A stretch of DNA of 64,000 bases from Fictibacillus macauensis ZFHKF-1 (GCF_000269865.1 NZ_AKKV01000020.1:1-64000), one strand, 5' to 3'; positions 16,218-24,670 are shown, numbered from the stretch's first letter. Translations and numbers: made by a program. Notes: generated by a model not told the origin, from the sequence alone.

Positions 16218-18158
16218 ATGAGTGCAATCGCTGGAATGCTTCGATTAGATGGAGCGCCCATTCATATAGAATACGGACAACGCCTAATGAAATCGTTGCA
16301 ACGGTATCCGGCGGATCACGTGCAAAGCAAACAAAGTGAAAATTGGTTTTTCGGCTGTCATTTACAATGGTTAACAGAAGAAGCGGTTGGAGAAGAGCTG
16401 CCCTACTGGGAGCGTGAGCGAAATGTCGTCATTACGGCAGATGCAATTATTGATAATCGCGATGAATTGTTCGCTTCACTACAAGTGCCTATTCAAGAAC
16501 AACGACACATGACAGATAGTCAGTTAATTCTTTCTGCGTATAAAAAGTGGGGAGAGGACTGCCCGAACTATTTAGTCGGCGACTTTGCTTTCATGATCTG
16601 GGATGAACGAGAGCAACAATTATTTGGCGCCCGCGACTTTTCAGGTGCACGTACGCTGTATTATTCGGTCACGAATGCGTGGTTTGCCTTTTGTACGGTC
16701 ATCAAGCCGCTTATTGAAAGTGAGCTTGTTCCTTCCAAATTGCACGAGCCGTGGCTTGCTGAATTTCTTGGGAATCCGTGGAAATTTGATGCGGTAGATG
16801 GACGTTCGACTCCCTATTCCGATGTCTTTCAACTGCCGCCTTCTCATAGTATCGTTGTGAAGAACGGCAACGTAAAGCTTCGTCAATATTGTGTTATAGA
16901 AAAAGAAGCGTTGCGTTTATCTTCTGATGAAGCATATGAAGAAGCCTTTCTTGATGTCTTTCAAAAAGCCGTTACATCACGTATGCGGACACGAAAAAAA
17001 GTGGGCGCGCATTTAAGTGGTGGCTTGGATTCAGGATCGGTCGCCTCATTGGCAGCGCATGAATTGCGTAAAGAAAATAAAGTGCTTCATACATATAGCT
17101 ATGTTCCGGTGGATGATTTTCAAGATTGGACACACGTTAGCCGTGTAGCTGATGAACGACCTTTCATTCAATCAACCGTTGCTCATGCTGGTAATATTGA
17201 TGATCGCTATTGCTCGTACCCAGAAAGAAATCCGTACAATGATATCGATGATTGGCTTGACGTCATGGAAATGCCGTTTAAGTTTTTTGAAAATGGCTTT
17301 TGGCTAAAAGGGATCTATGAGCAAGCAGCAGCAGAAGGCATAGGGGTTTTATTAAACGGACAGCGTGGCAATTGGACCGTTTCATGGGGACCGCTGCTAG
17401 ATTACTATGGAAGCTTAGTGCGCAACTTTCGCTTTTTAACGCTAAATAAAGAATTAAACGCACATAGTAACCTCGTTGGTGCACCCAAAAAGAAAATTTT
17501 CAAGCGTGTTCGCTCGAAGGTGTTTCCGAAATTAAATAGCTTTATGCACCCGAATGCGGTGCAATCACTTCCGCAGCTAATCGCACCACATTTTGCAGAA
17601 GAGATGAACGTCCTTGAGAAACTAACAGCGCACGATGTAGATCCTACTGGGACAATCATTCGCACGCCTTATGAAGTGAGAAAACATCAATTTGAAAAGC
17701 TGTTTTATTGGAATACAACTGGGACGTATGGAGCGAAGTTATCGCTGCGATACGGTTTAGTTGATCGGGATCCGACGAATGATTTACGAGTAGTGAAATT
17801 TTGTTATTCTGTGCCGGAAGATCAATTCGTAAAAGATGGATACAATCGTGCGCTCATACGTCGAGCGATGAAGGGATATTTGCCGGATGACATTCGCTTA
17901 AATATGACAAAGCGGGGCGTTCAAGGAACGGATGGCATTCATCGGATGGTAAAAGCGGGTGACTGGCAAGCTTTTATTCAGGAAGCAAGAATGCTGCTTG
18001 AAGATCCGGCAACAAAAGCATTTTTTGATTATGAAACAGTCAAAGGTGCGCTAGAGACGATAAGTGAAGGACCAAAGGGTGAATATATTTTCAATTTTGA
18101 TTTTCCTTTAGTTATGCGCTTTATCATCGTACATCGTTTCTTGAAAAAAATGGCTTGA
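16218..18158 (+). CDS. Lasso peptide macrolactam synthetase (asparagine-synthetase-like cyclase, C protein)
   Basis: ATP-dependent enzyme that adenylates an Asp/Glu side chain of the precursor core and closes the macrolactam onto the N-terminal amine while the tail is threaded. The 646-aa product has an inactive glutaminase-like N-terminal half starting MSAIAGMLRLDG (no Cys at position 2, so no glutamine hydrolysis) and an AsnB-type synthetase half with the pyrophosphate loop S267-GGLD-S272. ATG 16218 is preferred over the upstream GTG (16176) because GGAGAG precedes it and the start matches the family. The precursor gene follows after 14 bp. Ordinary asparagine synthetase is excluded by the missing Cys and the neighbours. 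Confidence 0.93.
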   Translation: MSAIAGMLRLDGAPIHIEYGQRLMKSLQRYPADHVQSKQSENWFFGCHLQWLTEEAVGEELPYWERERNVVITADAIIDNRDELFASLQVPIQEQRHMTDSQLILSAYKKWGEDCPNYLVGDFAFMIWDEREQQLFGARDFSGARTLYYSVTNAWFAFCTVIKPLIESELVPSKLHEPWLAEFLGNPWKFDAVDGRSTPYSDVFQLPPSHSIVVKNGNVKLRQYCVIEKEALRLSSDEAYEEAFLDVFQKAVTSRMRTRKKVGAHLSGGLDSGSVASLAAHELRKENKVLHTYSYVPVDDFQDWTHVSRVADERPFIQSTVAHAGNIDDRYCSYPERNPYNDIDDWLDVMEMPFKFFENGFWLKGIYEQAAAEGIGVLLNGQRGNWTVSWGPLLDYYGSLVRNFRFLTLNKELNAHSNLVGAPKKKIFKRVRSKVFPKLNSFMHPNAVQSLPQLIAPHFAEEMNVLEKLTAHDVDPTGTIIRTPYEVRKHQFEKLFYWNTTGTYGAKLSLRYGLVDRDPTNDLRVVKFCYSVPEDQFVKDGYNRALIRRAMKGYLPDDIRLNMTKRGVQGTDGIHRMVKAGDWQAFIQEARMLLEDPATKAFFDYETVKGALETISEGPKGEYIFNFDFPLVMRFIIVHRFLKKMA

Positions 18159-18172
18159 AAGGGGGTGACAGT

Positions 18173-18298
18173 ATGAAAAAAGAGTGGAACACACCAGTAT
18201 TAGAAGTACTTGATGTAAACATGACAATGGCTGGACCTGGTCTCAGAATCGCTGACGCAGTGCAACCGGATGAAGACGAAACGGTACACTACAGCTAA
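18173..18298 (+). CDS. Lasso peptide precursor (paeninodin-like)
   Basis: This 41-codon gene lies just after the cyclase, with a strong AAGGGGGTGACAGT ribosome site. The leader (residues 1-19) begins MKKEWNTPVLEVLDVN and ends Thr-Met, giving the conserved Thr at -2. The 22-residue core begins A1-G-P-G and has Asp at core position 9, so an Ala1-Asp9 ring is expected. The acidic tail ends His-Tyr-Ser. Leader, AGPG start, D9 and the Ser C-terminus match paeninodin of Paenibacillus. In that family the terminal Ser is phosphorylated by the clustered kinase. Ring residues 5-8 (L-R-I-A) and parts of the tail differ from paeninodin as I remember it. Confidence 0.95.
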   Translation: MKKEWNTPVLEVLDVNMTMAGPGLRIADAVQPDEDETVHYS

Positions 18299-18313
18299 GA
18301 ACATGTTGGATGG

Positions 18314-18352
18314 AAAAAGCCCTTATACTGTTATAGTATGAGGGCTTTTTTA
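18314..18352 (+). terminator. Terminator/attenuator between precursor and kinase
   Basis: A 16-bp stem with one G-T pair (18314-18329 with 18335-18350, loop GTTAT) ends in a T run. It lies inside the cluster, so partial read-through would give much more precursor mRNA than mRNA for the modifying enzymes. Confidence 0.88.
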
Positions 18353-18383
18353 CAAAAACCTTAAACAATTCGGAGTGACGAAG

Positions 18384-19301
18384 GTGACAAAGAGTTATTA
18401 TGCATTTGGTTTAACGATAGAAAGTGATCTAGAACTGCAAGAACTACAGAAATTGTCTGATGCTACTGAAGTGGATGTAAACGTTACGTTTACAGATTTA
18501 CAAAGTGCTTGGGACAAGATTGAAGGACAACCGGGCAAGTTTGCGGTAAAAGGACAAACAGTGATGTTTAATGTACCTGATACGGCGATTTTTCGCATTG
18601 AAAAGGGAGAAAGAATTGAGATTTCCCCTGTGCAACAGTATATGGAAGATAAAATGCGGTTATATGTGTTAGGCACGTGTATGGGCGTAATTCTCATGCA
18701 ACGGCAAACGTTATCGCTACACGGAAGTGCCATAGCAATTGATGGAAAAGCGTATGTTTTTGTTGGACATTCAGGTGCTGGTAAATCAACGCTAGCGAGT
18801 GCTTTTATTTCGAAAGGTTATCCCTTGCTAAGTGATGACATCGTTCCAATTACGATGTATCACGGGCAGGTGCCGTATGTACTTCCTTCTTATCCACAAC
18901 AAAAATTGTGGAAAGAAAGCTTAACACAACTTGGCATGGAAGCTTCGTATGACCCGTTATTTGAGAGAGAAAATAAATTTGCAGTACCGTTAGGACATGC
19001 TTTTTATAATGAACCACTTCCGCTAGGCGGCATTATTGAGTTGTTTCAAATGGATGATGAGGGCGTTGTGATGGAGGACGTTTCAAAGCTTGAAAAACTA
19101 CAAATGATCTATCGCCATACGTTTCGTCAGTCATTGTTAGGAAAAATGGATCTTATTCAATGGCATTTATCAACGGCAACTGCGTTAACCCATAATCTTG
19201 ATTGTTATCGAATCTATCGAACGAAAGGCCGGTTTACAGCATACGAAATGGTTTCGGTACTTGTAGAGACACTAGTAAAAAAAGAGGAAGTGACATTATG
19301 A
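18384..19301 (+). CDS. HPr-kinase-like lasso peptide serine kinase
   Basis: Predicted to phosphorylate the C-terminal Ser of the lasso precursor or peptide, as shown for homologues in the paeninodin and pseudomycoidin clusters. The 305-aa product has an HPr kinase-type P-loop (G128-HSGAG-K134-ST) and the paired aspartates in LLSDDIVPI (D151, D152) that distinguish this family from ordinary kinases. It lacks the HPr kinase/phosphorylase N-terminal domain. GTG 18384 is preferred: GGAG at 18372-18375 is 8 nt upstream, whereas GTG 18375 overlaps that site. The stop overlaps the next start (ATGA). Confidence 0.92.
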   Translation: MTKSYYAFGLTIESDLELQELQKLSDATEVDVNVTFTDLQSAWDKIEGQPGKFAVKGQTVMFNVPDTAIFRIEKGERIEISPVQQYMEDKMRLYVLGTCMGVILMQRQTLSLHGSAIAIDGKAYVFVGHSGAGKSTLASAFISKGYPLLSDDIVPITMYHGQVPYVLPSYPQQKLWKESLTQLGMEASYDPLFERENKFAVPLGHAFYNEPLPLGGIIELFQMDDEGVVMEDVSKLEKLQMIYRHTFRQSLLGKMDLIQWHLSTATALTHNLDCYRIYRTKGRFTAYEMVSVLVETLVKKEEVTL

Positions 19302-19576
19302 CACTAGCAATAGATGTAAAAGTGATGCAAGAAGCAGGCTATGCAGTAAGTGACATGGCAGGCGAAAAAGTATTGTTAAGCATTGAAAAAGGCAAGTATT
19401 ATAATTTAGGAGAAACGGGCGGTCTTCTTTGGGAATTAATGAGTGAACCGAAAAGTATTGAACAAATCATTACAGAAGTCATGGAAGAATATGCGGTAGA
19501 GCGTTCTGTATGTGAGCAAGAAGTTCTTGCTTTCATTACTAACTTGCAAAATGAAAACTTAATCCGTGTGTTATAA
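19298..19576 (+). CDS. PqqD-like leader recognition protein (B1)
   Basis: A 92-aa winged-helix RiPP recognition element that binds the precursor leader and presents it to the peptidase and cyclase. PqqD-family features are visible in VLLSIEKGKYYNLGETGGLLWELM and the C-terminal helix FITNLQNENLI. In Bacillota lasso clusters the leader-processing function is split between this protein and a separate protease, as here. It starts within the kinase stop codon, so the two are coupled. Confidence 0.93.
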   Translation: MTLAIDVKVMQEAGYAVSDMAGEKVLLSIEKGKYYNLGETGGLLWELMSEPKSIEQIITEVMEEYAVERSVCEQEVLAFITNLQNENLIRVL

Positions 19577-19593
19577 CGCAGGAGATTATGGCT

Positions 19594-20031
19594 ATGAGAA
19601 AGAAAGTAGCAGCATTAAATAAAAGGCATGTGTGGATTTTAGTTGAAACGTTATTTTATGTTGGGTGGTCGCGCTTGTTATTACTCCGTCCTTTTGCAAA
19701 AGTAGCACCATCACTTGGTACACAATCACGTGAAACGATGCTCGGTCAGCCTACTGCAACGATTATTCCAACACTTGAAACGATTGCCTCAAGCCTTCAT
19801 ATCGTTAATAGATGGGCACCGTGGAATACGAAGTGTCTCGTTCGAGCAATCGCTGGTACAAAAATGTTAAAACGAAGAGGAATTGAAAGTACCCTATATT
19901 TAGGGACTGCGAAAGATGAGGATGGTCAGCTTATTGCGCATGCTTGGTTACGCAGTGGAAACTTTATTCTTACCGGTGGCGACGAGATGAAGAAATTTAC
20001 GGTCGTCTCCAAATTTGCAAACGAAAGATAG
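19594..20031 (+). CDS. Transglutaminase-like leader peptidase (B2)
   Basis: Cysteine protease that removes the precursor leader before cyclisation. The 145-aa product shows the family's active site: Cys81 in WNTKCLVRAIAGTKML, His116 in LIAHAWLRSG, and a downstream acidic residue in the GGDEMKKF stretch. The N-terminal region is hydrophobic and helical, as usual. GGAG at 19581-19584 lies 9 nt before ATG 19594 and 3 nt before ATG 19588, so the former is used. Confidence 0.92.
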   Translation: MRKKVAALNKRHVWILVETLFYVGWSRLLLLRPFAKVAPSLGTQSRETMLGQPTATIIPTLETIASSLHIVNRWAPWNTKCLVRAIAGTKMLKRRGIESTLYLGTAKDEDGQLIAHAWLRSGNFILTGGDEMKKFTVVSKFANER

Positions 20032-20041
20032 AGGAGAAGTT

Positions 20042-21202
20042 ATGATTCAAATCGAAAGGCTCGATGTTTCACAAGTGCCAAAAGAAGTGTTCAGTATAAC
20101 ACAAGTACTTGATGATCGTTGTCAGGTTGGAGAGGTGCTTCATTCAATTGAAGATTGGAAGCTGTGGTTAACGATGACGCTTCATCATCGTTTATTTCCG
20201 GTCGTATATAGTCAACTTCGAGCGATTCAATTCAAAGGGATTCCAGACGAAATACAGGCCACATTAAATAAGCATTATCAAAAAAATGTATTTCGTATGC
20301 TTGCTTTAAGTGCAGAAATGAGTCGTATACAGGCGCTTTTTGACGAGCACAACATTCGTGTGCTTTCGTTAAAGGGGCCTGTTTTAGGAATAGATTTATA
20401 TGGCGATATGTCACTGCGCTCCTCATCAGATTTAGATGTTATGGTTTCACTGCGAGATTTAGTCAAGGTGGAACATTTATTGGAAGAACAAGGCTATGTA
20501 AAAGATGAATATATCCAATCCGTCTTGAATGATTGGAAGTGGCGACACCATCATTTTACGTATTTACATCCTGACCGCCAAGTGAAGGTAGAGGTGCATT
20601 GGCGATTAAACCCAGGTCCAGGGAAGGAACCGACTTTTGAAGCGTTATGGCAGCGCAAACGAACGTTATCCAACTCATCTGGAGAATTACATGTATTGAG
20701 TCGTGAAGATTTATTTTTATTTCTTATTACGCACGGAGCAAGACACGGCTGGTCACGCCTTCGTTGGTTACACGATATCGATCGTCTCGTTAGACAAGGG
20801 TTTCAATGGGATGAGGCGACGGCTTTATTAAAAAAGTACAGTTTTGAAGATTTGGCAGGACAAGCGTTATTATTATGTGAAAAAATATTCAACACGCCAC
20901 TTCCTTCACCATTAAAACAGCTCTGTCAGAGCAAGCGTGCTTTTTTTCTTGCACAAGCAACGGTGTTTTACTTAGAACGACGTGTGAATTTACATCAAGA
21001 GCCCGTTCCGGAAGACATTGCTTCCTATCATAAAGTATATTTGCGACAAATAATGAATCGAGAACAACGGTTGTTGTACGTAGTAAGCGTCGTTCACCCA
21101 TTTTATACGGATGTAGAAACGTTACCTCTTCCAAAACAGCTGCATTTCTTGTATTTTCCGTTGCGCCCGTTCTTATTTTTGTGGAGAAAAGTGATCTCCT
21201 AG
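20042..21202 (+). CDS. Nucleotidyltransferase-family tailoring enzyme of the lasso cluster
   Basis: A 386-aa protein of the NTP_transf_5-type family. The nucleotidyltransferase signature GIDLYGDMSLRSSSDLDVMV carries the metal-binding D130-x-D132, followed by a helical C-terminal region (HHHFTYLHPDRQVKVEVHWRL, RHGWSRLRWLHDIDRL). Homologues occur in paeninodin/pseudomycoidin clusters, where the protein is linked to attachment of further groups (hexose) to the phosphorylated C-terminus. The donor here is unknown. GAGGAGAAG precedes ATG 20042, 10 bp after the peptidase gene. Confidence 0.85.
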   Translation: MIQIERLDVSQVPKEVFSITQVLDDRCQVGEVLHSIEDWKLWLTMTLHHRLFPVVYSQLRAIQFKGIPDEIQATLNKHYQKNVFRMLALSAEMSRIQALFDEHNIRVLSLKGPVLGIDLYGDMSLRSSSDLDVMVSLRDLVKVEHLLEEQGYVKDEYIQSVLNDWKWRHHHFTYLHPDRQVKVEVHWRLNPGPGKEPTFEALWQRKRTLSNSSGELHVLSREDLFLFLITHGARHGWSRLRWLHDIDRLVRQGFQWDEATALLKKYSFEDLAGQALLLCEKIFNTPLPSPLKQLCQSKRAFFLAQATVFYLERRVNLHQEPVPEDIASYHKVYLRQIMNREQRLLYVVSVVHPFYTDVETLPLPKQLHFLYFPLRPFLFLWRKVIS

Positions 21203-21215
21203 GAGAGATGAAATC

Positions 21216-23006
21216 ATGAAAGAAATCATGCATTATATGAAGGGTTTATATCAATTTAGTGGTAAGGTATGGTATTTAAATTTATTTGGAATGATTGTTG
21301 TTAGTTTTCTTGAAGGTATTGGTTTATTTTTGTTGATTCCGATCTTATCAATCAGTGGTATTATTGATAACCCTACGTACCGTTTCGTTTCGTTAGATGG
21401 TTTTACGATGTTAAAGCGTCTATCGCCGACTGTTATTTTAGTCATTGCGCTTTGTGTGTTTATTTTCGTAGCTGTTATGCAAGGTGTGTTACAGAGAACG
21501 TTAAACGTATTCACGGTAAAATTTCAGCATCGATACATACAAAAATTACGAACGTCTTTATATGATTTGCTTCTTCATGCAAGCTGGCGTTTTTTCATTA
21601 GTAAACGAAAATCAGACTTAACAAATGCGCTCACGGTTGAATTAGCGAGGGTGAACGCTGGGGTTGGTCTAGTCATGCAATTATTAACAGCAGTTATCTT
21701 TACGCTAATTCAAATTGTATTAGCGTTTGTGATTGCACCAACGATTACAGTATTCGTCTTATGTTCAGGTGCGGTTCTTGCTGTATTTTCTCGCAAATTT
21801 ATAAAAAAATCGAAGGCGCTTGGTGCAAGATCCTCACGGATTGCTCAAGATTACTTAGCGGGAATAACGGATCAATTAAGTGGTATGAAAGATATAAAAG
21901 TGAATCATTTGGAAAAAGATCGTCTTCGCTGGCTTCGTGAAATAAATGAGCGAATGGTTGAAGAACAAGTGGAGTATACAAAAATAAGATCAAATTCGCA
22001 GTTTTTTTATACTGTATCTTCAACGGTGTTCATTGCTCTTTTTATCTTTTTATCACTCCAATTGTTTCACGGGCAAACGACACAGTTATTGCTTGTTGTT
22101 GTTATTTTCTCCCGACTGTGGCCCCGTTTTACAGGAATTCAATCTAATATTCAGCAGCTTGCATCCTATGCGCCTGCCTTTCAATTCATTCGTCAGCTTG
22201 AATTAGAGTGTGAAGAGGCCAGTGAGAAACAAGATAGTCAAGAAAACAAGCGATTGGCAATTGAAGAAGGTATTACGTGTAGCGATGTATCTTTTCGCTA
22301 TCTGTCCGAAAAGGAAACATATGCTTTGCGACATATTAATGTTACGATTCCTGCGAATCAAATGACAGCGATTGTAGGTCCTTCTGGTGCAGGAAAAAGT
22401 ACGCTTATTGATTTGTTCACGGGCTTGCATCGACCGGAAAGTGGCCACGTACTTGTGGATGGTCGTGACCTAGAAAGTGGTATTTTGTATGATTTACGGC
22501 ACTCCGTTAGCTATGTTCCCCAAGATCCATTTTTATTTAATGAAAGCATCCGCGATAATTTGAAAATTGTAAAGCAAGACGCGACGGAAGAAGAGTTGTG
22601 GGAAGCGCTTGAAATTGCAGAATGTGCATCTTTTGTTGCGAACTCTCCAGACGGACTTGATACGATGATTGGTGATCGAGGGATGAAGTTATCAGGAGGA
22701 GAGAGACAGCGGCTCGTGTTGGCACGTGCTATTCTGAAAAAGCCATCCTTGCTTATTTTGGATGAAGCAACTAGTGCACTGGATTCTAATAACGAGGCGA
22801 AAATTCAAGAGGCTATTGAAAGAATGAAAGGCTCAATGACCATTGTTGTCATTGCCCATCGTTTATCGACGATTACGCATGCAGATCAAGTTATTGTTGT
22901 GGAACGAGGTTGCATTGTACAAAACGGAAAGTATGCACAATTAGCCCAGGATGAAACAGGAATGTTTCATGAACTATTGCAAAAGCAAGTATCTACTCCA
23001 AAGTAA
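21216..23006 (+). CDS. Lasso peptide ABC exporter (D protein)
   Basis: A 596-aa ABC half-transporter with an N-terminal six-helix membrane domain (about 1-310) and a C-terminal ATPase. It has Walker A G388-PSGAG-K394-ST, the signature LSGGERQRLVLARA, Walker B LLILDEATSALD and the switch His in VIAHRLSTI. There is no C39 peptidase domain, consistent with separate leader removal. It is the last gene of the lasso unit and should export the mature peptide and give self-protection. GGAGAG precedes the ATG. Confidence 0.92.
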   Translation: MKEIMHYMKGLYQFSGKVWYLNLFGMIVVSFLEGIGLFLLIPILSISGIIDNPTYRFVSLDGFTMLKRLSPTVILVIALCVFIFVAVMQGVLQRTLNVFTVKFQHRYIQKLRTSLYDLLLHASWRFFISKRKSDLTNALTVELARVNAGVGLVMQLLTAVIFTLIQIVLAFVIAPTITVFVLCSGAVLAVFSRKFIKKSKALGARSSRIAQDYLAGITDQLSGMKDIKVNHLEKDRLRWLREINERMVEEQVEYTKIRSNSQFFYTVSSTVFIALFIFLSLQLFHGQTTQLLLVVVIFSRLWPRFTGIQSNIQQLASYAPAFQFIRQLELECEEASEKQDSQENKRLAIEEGITCSDVSFRYLSEKETYALRHINVTIPANQMTAIVGPSGAGKSTLIDLFTGLHRPESGHVLVDGRDLESGILYDLRHSVSYVPQDPFLFNESIRDNLKIVKQDATEEELWEALEIAECASFVANSPDGLDTMIGDRGMKLSGGERQRLVLARAILKKPSLLILDEATSALDSNNEAKIQEAIERMKGSMTIVVIAHRLSTITHADQVIVVERGCIVQNGKYAQLAQDETGMFHELLQKQVSTPK

Positions 23007-23071
23007 TCTAATAAGTTTCGACGTATTATGAATATTTGTGAGGGTTAATGATAAAAAAACTTAAAGCTTTA

Positions 23072-23100
23072 TTGACTTGTTCATTATAAAGAACTAGAAT
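23072..23100 (+). promoter_or_regulatory. Sigma-A promoter of the exopolysaccharide operon
   Basis: TTGACT (23072-23077), a 17-nt spacer and TAGAAT (23095-23100) form a good housekeeping promoter about 100 bp before the Wzz-like gene. The polysaccharide genes therefore need not depend on lasso transcription, although no clear terminator separates the two units. Confidence 0.72.
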
Positions 23101-23197
23101 AAGGTAGAAATGTGTCATAAGTACCTGTTTTTTAATGGTTGTTGTTCTTTATATTGAATATAACGTGCAAAACCAAAAATCAAGCGAGGTGGTAATA

Positions 23198-23833
23198 ATG
23201 CCGGAAACAGGTAAAGAGATTAATGTAAGAGAATGGTTTAATGTATTGAAACGGCGTTACGTAATCATTGTCTCCGTCCTAGCGTTATTTTTACTAGGGA
23301 CGTTTTTGTATTCGAAGTTTACGATGTCTCCGTTGTATCAATCATCAGCACGCATTATTATTGGCGCTGATCCTGAAAGAATGAAGACGCTACAAGTTAT
23401 TATTCGTGATCCAGCGGTAATGACCAAAGTGGTTAAAAAAGCGGGTCTAAAAACGACACCAGAGGCATTGGCTGGTCAAATCGTCGTTCAAAGCATTAAT
23501 GAATCACAAGTTGTAAGTATTACAGCAACGGATGCTAATGCAGAACGAGCTGCGAAAATTGCAAACACAACAGCGAAAGTATTTAAAAAACAAGTGCCAA
23601 ACCTATACAAGTTTAAGGACGTACGTTTATTATCAAGTGCAAAAGTAAATTTCGCACCGATCAATGATAATTTTAAACGCAATATGTATTTTGGGTTATT
23701 TGGGGGACTAGCAGTCGGAATTCTAATAGGACTCTTTTTTGAATCACTAGATGGAACGGTGCGTTCGAAAAAAGAAATTGAGGATCTTGGAATTCCTGTA
23801 TTAGGGAAAGTTGCGAAGTTTAAGCAGAAATAG
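23198..23833 (+). CDS. epsA: Wzz-type chain-length determinant / tyrosine kinase modulator (EpsA-like)
   Basis: A 211-aa membrane protein with Wzz topology: a short cytoplasmic start, a membrane helix near 22-42 (YVIIVSVLALFLLGTFLY), an external domain, and a second helix near 168-188 (MYFGLFGGLAVGILIGLFFE) followed by a charged tail. Such proteins set polymer length and normally activate the partner BY-kinase. The start at 23198 has GAGGTGG upstream. The frame is open to 23135 but lacks a site there. The next gene is the kinase relative, as in epsAB. Confidence 0.87.
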   Translation: MPETGKEINVREWFNVLKRRYVIIVSVLALFLLGTFLYSKFTMSPLYQSSARIIIGADPERMKTLQVIIRDPAVMTKVVKKAGLKTTPEALAGQIVVQSINESQVVSITATDANAERAAKIANTTAKVFKKQVPNLYKFKDVRLLSSAKVNFAPINDNFKRNMYFGLFGGLAVGILIGLFFESLDGTVRSKKEIEDLGIPVLGKVAKFKQK

Positions 23834-23859
23834 ATTAAAAGATTCAAGGAGTGAGAGAA

Positions 23860-24510
23860 TTGCTTTCTAATAAAAATAAAAACGGCACGAGCAGTCAAAA
23901 AGAACTTCTTGCATTGTCTCAACCAGACTCAGATCTTTTTGAACAATATCGTGCCATTCGAACAAGTATTCATTTTTTAAAAGATGTAGGCGATCAAGTC
24001 TTTTTAATTACATCCCCTGGCGATCAAGAAGGAACGTCAGGAACTGCAGCTAACTTAGCTGTATCAATTGCACGCCAAAACGAACGTGTATTGCTTATTG
24101 ATGCAAACCTACGACATTCCTCATTGCACACATTATTTAATCTTGATAATAAAAAAGGAATGTCAGAAGTATTAAGAAAAAATGTTTCCCTCGCTGACGT
24201 TATTCAAAAGACTATGGTAGAAAACCTTCATATTGTAACGAGTGGAGCTTCAGCTGGAAACCCTGTAGAACTATTAGGATCTGAACATATGCAAGCGTTT
24301 ATGGCAGATGTGCGTAAGGCATATGATGTCATTTTAGTAGATACACCTTCACCTGTTAAAGTTGCTGATGCAAAAATGATTGCTCAACATAGTGACGGTG
24401 CCATTCTTGTTATTAGTAACGGAGCGACAACGCGTGAAAGTATTGTTGAGACAAAACAAATACTAGAAATGGCTGACACGACGATTGTTGGAGCCATTAT
24501 TAGCCAATAA
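23860..24510 (+). CDS. BY-kinase (CpsD/EpsB)-like protein with degenerate Walker A
   Basis: A 216-aa CpsD/CapB-type P-loop protein placed as EpsB. The fold is clear (FEQYRAIRTSIHFL, AANLAVSIARQNERVLLIDA, the DVILVDTPSP Walker B), but nucleotide-binding residues are altered. The usual GEGKST is replaced so that the lysine position is T59 (QEG-T59-SGT), and the A' motif DADLR reads D81-A-N83-L-R. The C-terminal tyrosine cluster is absent: the protein ends GAIISQ. It is therefore unlikely to be an active tyrosine kinase. It starts at TTG 23860, 8 nt after AAGGAG. Confidence 0.85.
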   Translation: MLSNKNKNGTSSQKELLALSQPDSDLFEQYRAIRTSIHFLKDVGDQVFLITSPGDQEGTSGTAANLAVSIARQNERVLLIDANLRHSSLHTLFNLDNKKGMSEVLRKNVSLADVIQKTMVENLHIVTSGASAGNPVELLGSEHMQAFMADVRKAYDVILVDTPSPVKVADAKMIAQHSDGAILVISNGATTRESIVETKQILEMADTTIVGAIISQ

Positions 24511-24554
24511 TTTTTTTAGAATAATGTTCTTTATTAAGTACGAACGTGTAAAAA

Positions 24555-24664
24555 AGGGATGTCTCCTTCCTTTTATCAATGGAGGCACTCGGCTATGCTG
24601 TGGGCGAAGAAGGCCTTAGACGTTTGTCGTCGAGAGTATGGTGTGAGGTTGGGTTAGATGCCCT
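24555..24664 (+). ncRNA. EAR / epsC antitermination RNA element (candidate)
   Basis: The 296-bp gap between the epsB-like and epsC-like genes holds a structured G-rich segment exactly where the EAR (Rfam epsC motif) lies in B. subtilis. A closing helix can form between AGGG(A)TGTCT at 24555-24564 and AGATGCCCT at 24656-24664 with the A bulged. Inside are GGAGGCACTCGGC, GTGGGCGAAGAAGG and GTCGTCGAGAG blocks that look like RNA rather than coding sequence. A terminator follows at once. EAR promotes read-through of terminators in long polysaccharide operons. The call rests on position and hand folding. Confidence 0.72.
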
Positions 24665-24670
24665 ATAATT

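Noticed and set aside
16218-18158. Ordinary asparagine synthetase B
   Set aside because: The N-terminal Cys needed for glutamine hydrolysis is absent (start MSAIAG), and the gene is followed directly by a lasso precursor, recognition protein, leader peptidase and exporter.
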